Part shown: in pieces, positions 42,304-46,056 of the stretch | Position numbering within the stretch: the stretch's first letter is position 1 | How the letters are laid out: every line of letters begins with the position of its first letter | Assembly: GCA_964533425.1 (NCBI GenBank) | Contig: CAZHJG010000003.1 | Location: 1-46,056 of the forward strand | DNA: 46,056 nt | Source: CAZHJG01 sp964533425 | Lineage (GTDB): Bacteria > Patescibacteriota > Saccharimonadia > Saccharimonadales > UBA4665 | Reading direction: 5' to 3' | The notes under the pieces: model-generated | What the model was told of the DNA's origin: nothing | Database searches by the model: none | The model's input: only the letters and a program-made list of their open reading frames with translations | Position numbers and translations under genes: made by a program

Positions 42304-42336
42304 CTAAGATCTAAGCACTAAGAACTAAGATCTGAG
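42304..42336. repeat. Right imperfect inverted repeat of the four-helix unit
   Basis: CTAAGATCTAAGCACTAAG and onward, related in inverted orientation to 41854-41885. It ends just before the -35 element of the atp operon promoter. Confidence 0.65.
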
Positions 42337-42341
42337 TTCGA

Positions 42342-42371
42342 TTGCGTGATCTAGATCACATCTGTTATAAT
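42342..42371 (+). promoter_or_regulatory. Promoter of the atp operon
   Basis: TTGCGT, 18-nt spacer, TATAAT. The -10 ends 9 nt before the first ATG, leaving a leader of about 3 nt. A palindrome GATCTAGATC lies in the spacer. Confidence 0.7.
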
Positions 42372-42380
42372 TGGTAAGAA

Positions 42381-42692
42381 ATGAAGCAGACGACCGCGCA
42401 ACAGTCAGCGCCCTCGCCTAAACGGGATGTACAAACGCCTAAATCAGAGGTGGGCAACGCACGAAGCCAGACGACCCTGTTCGTAACTATGGCCTTGGAT
42501 ATGAGTTGGCGCTTGGCGCTTATAGTTTTGATTCCGCTCCTGGGTGGCGTGGCGCTGGATAACAAGTTTAATAGCTCTCCGGCCTTCACTATCGTCGGTT
42601 TTCTGCTGGCTATGGCCGGCACGGCGTATGTGTTGTGGTGGGCCTCGCAAAAGGCTAATTCCCTGACCGCGCCGAAAGGTGGTGCTAAATGA
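42381..42692 (+). CDS. AtpZ/AtpI-like ATP synthase accessory protein
   Basis: 103 residues. A polar start of about 35 residues precedes two helices (about 42-60 and 70-90), with LIPLLGGVALDNKFNSSP between them, typical of the AtpZ/AtpI group encoded first in atp operons. Such proteins help assemble the c-ring or supply Mg2+. It overlaps atpB by 4 nt (ATGA). With a predicted leader of about 3 nt, the whole operon may start on a leaderless cistron. Confidence 0.8.
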   Translation: MKQTTAQQSAPSPKRDVQTPKSEVGNARSQTTLFVTMALDMSWRLALIVLIPLLGGVALDNKFNSSPAFTIVGFLLAMAGTAYVLWWASQKANSLTAPKGGAK

Positions 42693-43567
42693 TAAGCGCC
42701 GTGTTGTCACGATTCGCAGAGAGCAGCCCCGTCGTCCACGTGGCGCCGGGCACCGATTTCACCGTCGCCGGCATCCACGTCAGCAACTCCATGTTCTACG
42801 GCTGGATTTGCACGCTCTTTATCATTGTTTTCTTGATCTGGGTGGCTCGCAAAGTCACTGTTAAGCCAAAAGGCGGCGTGGTGCAGTACGTCGAGGCCGG
42901 GGTGGAATTCGTAACTAACTTCGTGGAGGGCGCCTTCACCGATGCCGAAACCGGTCGCAAGTACGTGCCGTTTTTCGTCACCGTATTCTTCTTCGTGCTT
43001 TTGAGCAACTGGCTGGGCTTGCTGCCGATCGTGGGCGAGGGCTTTCAGGTGCACGGGCACCCGATCTTTCGGCCGGTGACAGGTGACTTGAATATGACGC
43101 TGGCCATTGGGTTGGTGACGATGATCTACGTCTACGTGGCTTCTGTGAAGGAGACGGGCGGCCCGCTCAAGTATCTACGGCATTTCTTCATTGGCAGCCC
43201 GCTGAACCCGTTGTACCTGGTCATTGGCTTGATCGAAATGATTACTGACTTGACGCGTGTCTTCAGCCTGAGTCTTCGATTGTTCTTAAATGTCACCATC
43301 GGCGAAATCGTCATCGCCGTCTTCGCTTTCTTGGGCGGCGCACTCCTGCCGCATAGCATCTTGTCGCCCATTGCCGCCCTGCCCTTTACGCTGTTAGAGC
43401 TGGGCGTGGGCGCGCTACAGGCCTACATCTTCGCCATTCTTGGCACCAACTATCTCGCCATCGCCGTCAACAGCGCGCAGTCCCACGATGCCCACGACGA
43501 CTTGACCGAAGAGAACACACCTGAAACAATGGATATGCAAACTACTCAAGGAGTTACCAATGGGTAG
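42689..43567 (+). CDS. atpB: ATP synthase F0 subunit a
   Basis: 292 residues and about six helices. SLSLRLFLNVTIGEIVIAVF contains the essential Arg facing the c-ring. LSNWLGLLP and LELGVGALQAYIFAIL are the other subunit a landmarks, and the protein forms the proton half-channels. The C-terminal tail, rich in His, Asp and Thr (SHDAHDDLTEENTPE), extends beyond the usual end. Translationally coupled to the atpZ-like gene. Confidence 0.95.
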   Translation: MISAVLSRFAESSPVVHVAPGTDFTVAGIHVSNSMFYGWICTLFIIVFLIWVARKVTVKPKGGVVQYVEAGVEFVTNFVEGAFTDAETGRKYVPFFVTVFFFVLLSNWLGLLPIVGEGFQVHGHPIFRPVTGDLNMTLAIGLVTMIYVYVASVKETGGPLKYLRHFFIGSPLNPLYLVIGLIEMITDLTRVFSLSLRLFLNVTIGEIVIAVFAFLGGALLPHSILSPIAALPFTLLELGVGALQAYIFAILGTNYLAIAVNSAQSHDAHDDLTEENTPETMDMQTTQGVTNG

Positions 43568-43589
43568 GTTGGGACGCGTTACTTTTCAC

Positions 43590-43665
43590 TGTCATTCTGA
43601 ATTTATTTCAGAATCCATGCGGCAAAGTCAGTTCGCATGGCTACTGAAACAAGTTCAGCATGACG
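43590..43665. repeat. Dispersed palindromic repeat element (copy 2)
   Basis: Starts TGTCAT and ends ATGAC. It holds the hairpin TTCTGAA...TTCAGAA, a central CCATGCG...CGCATGG hairpin and CTGAAACAAGTTCAG. The architecture matches 12142-12226. It lies inside the atp operon between atpB and atpE. Confidence 0.7.
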
Positions 43666-43717
43666 CGGTGGAAAGTTCATGATGGGTGATTAAGTAATAA
43701 GTAAGGAGATATAAGGA

Positions 43718-43945
43718 ATGGTAATCGCAGACGCAGTTAACACAGCAATTATCGGCAAAGGCATTATGATCGGTGCCGGCTTCATCGGCCCGACCATCGG
43801 CATTGGCCTGATTGGCGCCAACTACCTGTCGGCCGTCGGTCGCAACCCTGAGGCTTCGCGCTTCTTTGGCCAGGCAATCATCTTCGTCGGCCTCGTCGAG
43901 GTTTATGGACTTCTGGCCTTCGCATCAACGTTCTTTGTCAAGTAA
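43718..43945 (+). CDS. atpE: ATP synthase F0 subunit c
   Basis: 75 residues, two helices. Helix 1 has the glycine-packed GAGFIGPTIGIGLIGA, the loop has the conserved GRNPEA, and helix 2 has the ion-carrying E61 in FVGLVEVYGLLAF. No clear Na+-binding set (Gln in helix 1 plus Ser/Thr beside the Glu) is present, so protons are the likely coupling ion. AAGGAG and AAGGA precede the ATG. It is separated from atpB by a 150-nt gap holding the palindromic element. Confidence 0.95.
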   Translation: MVIADAVNTAIIGKGIMIGAGFIGPTIGIGLIGANYLSAVGRNPEASRFFGQAIIFVGLVEVYGLLAFASTFFVK

Positions 43946-43960
43946 GGAAGGTATTCACTT

Positions 43961-44263
43961 ATGGCGCAAGCACGATTTCAGAGCATGGAGAACATTAACC
44001 GCTATTTAGAGGTGGCTGATTCGTTGGGCCAAACCGAGCTGGATCAGTTGCGTGCGGCCTGGCATTTGGTTTTGCCGCAACCGTACGAGCAGGCGGTCGC
44101 CGAGCTGGATTTAACGGATGTGGATGTTGTGCGTGCATTGCACGGTGCCGTTGAGTATGATGGTGCATTAAGCAATGCCGAAAAGCATGTGCTTGACCAT
44201 GAAATAAGCGAAAGAAGCCAGGTTGCGGTTCTAAAAACCGCGCCGGAAGGCTGGAACGATTAA
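43961..44263 (+). CDS. Unknown 100-residue soluble protein within the atp operon
   Basis: No family recognised. Acidic and mostly helical, with ARFQSMENINRYLEVADSLG at the start and DVVRALHGAVEYDGALSNAE in the middle. No membrane helix. AAGGAAGG lies 8 nt before the ATG, spacing to atpE is 15 nt and to atpF 14 nt, so it is a bona fide operon member. Standard bacterial operons pass directly from c to b. It might assist peripheral stalk assembly or regulate the enzyme; that is conjecture from position. Confidence 0.75.
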   Translation: MAQARFQSMENINRYLEVADSLGQTELDQLRAAWHLVLPQPYEQAVAELDLTDVDVVRALHGAVEYDGALSNAEKHVLDHEISERSQVAVLKTAPEGWND

Positions 44264-44277
44264 GGGTTGAGAGGTCT

Positions 44278-44811
44278 ATGTTATATACGTTTGTAAGTTT
44301 TGGTGACAGCAGCTCAGGCATCGGCGCTTTAGGCGTTGATGGCAAGGCCTTTGTCATCCAGCTGATCACCTTTCTGCTGGCCTTTTGGGTGCTGAAACGC
44401 TACGCTTTCGCCCCTATTTTGAAAGTGATGCGCGAGCGGCGCCAGACTATCGATCAAGGCGTGAAGCTGGGCGAGCAAATGCAACAAGAAAAAGCTGAGC
44501 TGGAAGCGGAAGTCGAAAAGAAACTGCACGAAGCTCGTCAAAAAGCTGATGGTATTTTGGCTGATGCCCAAGAAGCCGGTAAGCAAGCCATTCGCGAGGC
44601 CGAAGACAAGGCGCGGGAGAAAGCTACCGGTATTTTGGCGGCCGCCGAAGACCGTATCAAGCAGGATACGCAGCGTGCCCGTCAGCAGCTCGAGAAAGAG
44701 TTGGTTGGCTTGGTGGCCGAGGCGACAGAAGCCATTATCGAGGAGAAAGTGGATGCGAGTAAAGACGTTCAACTAATTGAGAAGGCGCTGCAGCGACAGG
44801 GGGCACGATGA
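44278..44811 (+). CDS. atpF: ATP synthase F0 subunit b
   Basis: 177 residues. One N-terminal helix (about 25-42) is followed by a long charged coiled coil rich in Ala, Glu, Lys and Gln that forms the peripheral stalk. LKRYAFAPILKVMRERRQTI just after the membrane helix is the family landmark. The stop overlaps a short bridging ORF (ATGA). Confidence 0.95.
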   Translation: MLYTFVSFGDSSSGIGALGVDGKAFVIQLITFLLAFWVLKRYAFAPILKVMRERRQTIDQGVKLGEQMQQEKAELEAEVEKKLHEARQKADGILADAQEAGKQAIREAEDKAREKATGILAAAEDRIKQDTQRARQQLEKELVGLVAEATEAIIEEKVDASKDVQLIEKALQRQGAR

Positions 44812-44912
44812 GCGTCCGCATAACACTGAGTCGCATCCATCCTGAGCGAAAGCGCAGGATCTCGTTAGCTTTTCAATGGGCTGAAGCTGTAGAGGGGCGG
44901 CAGACGGCATGA
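44808..44912 (+). CDS. 34-codon bridging ORF between atpF and atpH
   Basis: It opens at ATG 44808, overlapping the atpF TGA, and ends at TGA 44910-44912, overlapping the atpH ATG. It reads MSVRITLSRI to EGRQTA and has AGGGGG 5 nt upstream. The middle is a palindromic repeat. It may serve only to carry ribosomes from atpF to atpH. A functional peptide is doubtful. Confidence 0.4.
   Translation: MSVRITLSRIHPERKRRISLAFQWAEAVEGRQTA
44839..44860. repeat. Palindromic repeat inside the atpF-atpH gap
   Basis: ATCCTG and CAGGAT arms with a 10-nt loop AGCGAAAGCG, a type of hairpin common in dispersed bacterial repeats. Confidence 0.6.
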
Positions 44913-45313
44913 AGCAGTCACGGACGAAACTCTCCCAGGCAATCGCCGATAAGACCCTGAAAAGCGGCGTTACTAAGCAGTACAGCCAGGAAATTGCCGC
45001 TTACCTGCTCAGCGAGCGGCGCGTGAACGAGTTGGACTCGGTGCTGCGCGATGTGCAGGCCGATTGGGCCGAAGCCGGACATGTTGAGGTAGTGGCGGCC
45101 AGCGCCCACGATTTGACGCCGGCTATCAAAGTCGACATCGAGAAACAGATCAAGCAACTGTACCCGCAGGCCAAGAAGATTATCGTGACAGCCATCCATG
45201 ATCCCGAGGTCATCGGTGGTGTGCGGCTCAGTCTGGCCAACCAGCAGCTCGATCTGAGCATTGAGGCCAAGTTGAACAAATTCAAGCAGTTAACTATCGC
45301 AGGAAAGGATTAG
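44909..45313 (+). CDS. atpH: ATP synthase F1 subunit delta (short form)
   Basis: 134 residues against about 175-180 usual. The C-terminal half is typical: VEVVAASAHDLTPAIK, then KKIIVTAIHDPEVIGGVRLS, which corresponds to the conserved IxGG-x-R segment. The N-terminal helical domain that binds subunit alpha is shortened, with about 45 residues missing. The start ATG overlaps the bridging ORF, and no earlier in-frame start restores the missing part because the preceding 100 nt hold the palindrome. Confidence 0.85.
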   Translation: MKQSRTKLSQAIADKTLKSGVTKQYSQEIAAYLLSERRVNELDSVLRDVQADWAEAGHVEVVAASAHDLTPAIKVDIEKQIKQLYPQAKKIIVTAIHDPEVIGGVRLSLANQQLDLSIEAKLNKFKQLTIAGKD

Positions 45314-45319
45314 CGCCAC

Positions 45320-46056
45320 GTGGCAGATTTATCAATCACAGAATTATCAGATGACATCCGCAAGGCGATTGCCGAGCTGAAGACCCGGCCAGAGATCGAA
45401 AATGTCGGCGTGGTGACCCGCGTCGGTGACGGCATTGCCTGGATTTACGGCCTGAGCGGCGCCGGTTATAGCGAAATGCTCGAGATCGAGGGGGTCAGCG
45501 GTCAAAGCATCACGGCTTTCGCTTTGAACCTGGCCGAAGACGAGATTGGCGCCGTGATTCTCGGTGACGATACGCAGGTCAAGGCCGGCGCCAAAGTTCG
45601 TTTGAGCGGCAAGGTGCTTGAGGTCCCTGTTGGCCCGGAGCTCGTTGGACGCGTTGTTGACCCGCTTGGCAACCCGCTCGATGGAGCTGGACCCATTAAA
45701 GCCAAGCAAAACAGCCGTGTGGAACGCCCGGCTCCCGGCGTATTGGATCGCAAGCACGTACATGAACCGATGATGACCGGCCTGATGGCCATCGACGCCA
45801 CCGTGCCAATTGGCCGCGGCCAGCGTGAGCTGATCATCGGCGACCGCCAGACCGGCAAAACGGCCATCGCCGTTGATACTATGGTCAACCAGGCCCGCCA
45901 AAAGACCGGTGTCATCAATGTTTACGTGGCCATTGGTCAGAAATTATCCAAGGTCGCTGCCCTGCAGGAGCGCCTGAAGCGCGAAGGCGTTATGGATCAG
46001 ACCATCATCGTGGCCACCAGCCCGGCCGATCCAGCTGCCCTGCTCTACCTGGCGCC
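45320..46056 (+). CDS. atpA: ATP synthase F1 subunit alpha (5' part, cut by window end)
   Basis: About 245 codons are present and the frame is open at the window edge. The start is GTG at 45320, with AAAGGA about 10 nt upstream and 6 nt after the atpH stop. The product begins VADLSITELSDDIRKAI. The Walker A loop GDRQTGKTAIAVDTM lies near residue 174, preceded by VDPLGNPLDG and the TGLMAIDATVPIGRGQRELI block. It forms the non-catalytic nucleotide-binding part of F1. The remaining atpG, atpD and atpC genes would follow outside the window. Confidence 0.97.
   Translation, partial: MADLSITELSDDIRKAIAELKTRPEIENVGVVTRVGDGIAWIYGLSGAGYSEMLEIEGVSGQSITAFALNLAEDEIGAVILGDDTQVKAGAKVRLSGKVLEVPVGPELVGRVVDPLGNPLDGAGPIKAKQNSRVERPAPGVLDRKHVHEPMMTGLMAIDATVPIGRGQRELIIGDRQTGKTAIAVDTMVNQARQKTGVINVYVAIGQKLSKVAALQERLKREGVMDQTIIVATSPADPAALLYLA

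Noticed and set aside
1..46056. CRISPR array or Cas genes
   Set aside because: No regularly spaced repeats and no Cas-like protein were seen.
1..46056. Stop codon reassignment (UGA as Gly, as in some Patescibacteria)
   Set aside because: Many genes end at TGA exactly at the expected C-terminus, with ATGA overlaps. Conserved proteins contain no internal TGA.

Overview
The window looks like a compact bacterial chromosome segment of roughly 50 to 55 % GC with standard stop codons, ATG/GTG/TTG starts, and many overlapping genes. Gene content suggests a small-genome lineage, most likely a Patescibacteria/Saccharibacteria-like organism and less likely an actinobacterium. This rests on baeRF, DUF7144-like and other small membrane proteins, minimal regulation and an archaeal-type PurP. 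It is an inference from content, since no 16S is present. At least nine genes have a -10 hexamer ending 6 to 9 nt before the start codon and no Shine-Dalgarno, so leaderless or near-leaderless transcription seems common.

Layout. (1) 1-2060: an MFS exporter behind a Fe/Mn superoxide dismutase. (2) 2243-14162: a purine biosynthesis neighbourhood built from alternating convergent units. It holds two purP paralogues on +, then purM-purQ-purL on -, uridine kinase-like and HAD genes, purB on +, and purA and purN on -. Formate-dependent PurP stands where bacteria normally use PurH. PurF, PurD, PurE/K, PurC and any recognised IMP cyclohydrolase are not in the window. (3) 14288-16841: a two-gene ABC-2 exporter. 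(4) 16844-22940: an (alpha/alpha)6 glycosidase, a baeRF protein, a lone receiver-domain protein, two LPLAT-type acyltransferases and a polytopic membrane protein. (5) 22941-23778: a long non-coding interval rich in inverted repeats, with a T-arm-like element. (6) 23779-31001: membrane proteins, including an AI-2E-type permease, two DUF7144-like proteins, a two-TM K+ channel and a ClC protein. It also holds a second copy of the polytopic membrane protein. (7) 31184-35100: a DEAD-box helicase, then an AT-richer stretch with a PAS histidine kinase and small ORFs ending at tRNA-Asn. (8) 35308-41819: lytic transglycosylase, SmpB, anchored glycosidase, GT2, secreted nuclease, P-loop kinase, a CDA-fold deaminase-like protein, a CobO-like protein, two tiny acidic proteins and glutaredoxin. 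(9) 41854-42336: a four-helix-bundle gene framed by imperfect inverted repeats. (10) 42381-46056: the start of an F-type ATP synthase operon (atpZ-like, atpB, atpE, an unknown 100-aa gene, atpF, atpH, atpA, cut by the window end).

Together the genes make purines and ATP, remodel the envelope (glycosidases, lytic transglycosylase, GT2, acyltransferases, exporters) and handle ribosome rescue (SmpB) and RNA remodelling. The most notable points are the bacterial purP pair inside a purine cluster, the recurrent leaderless promoter pattern, the modified atp operon, the inverted-repeat-framed four-helix gene, and the structured 0.8-kb intergenic region.
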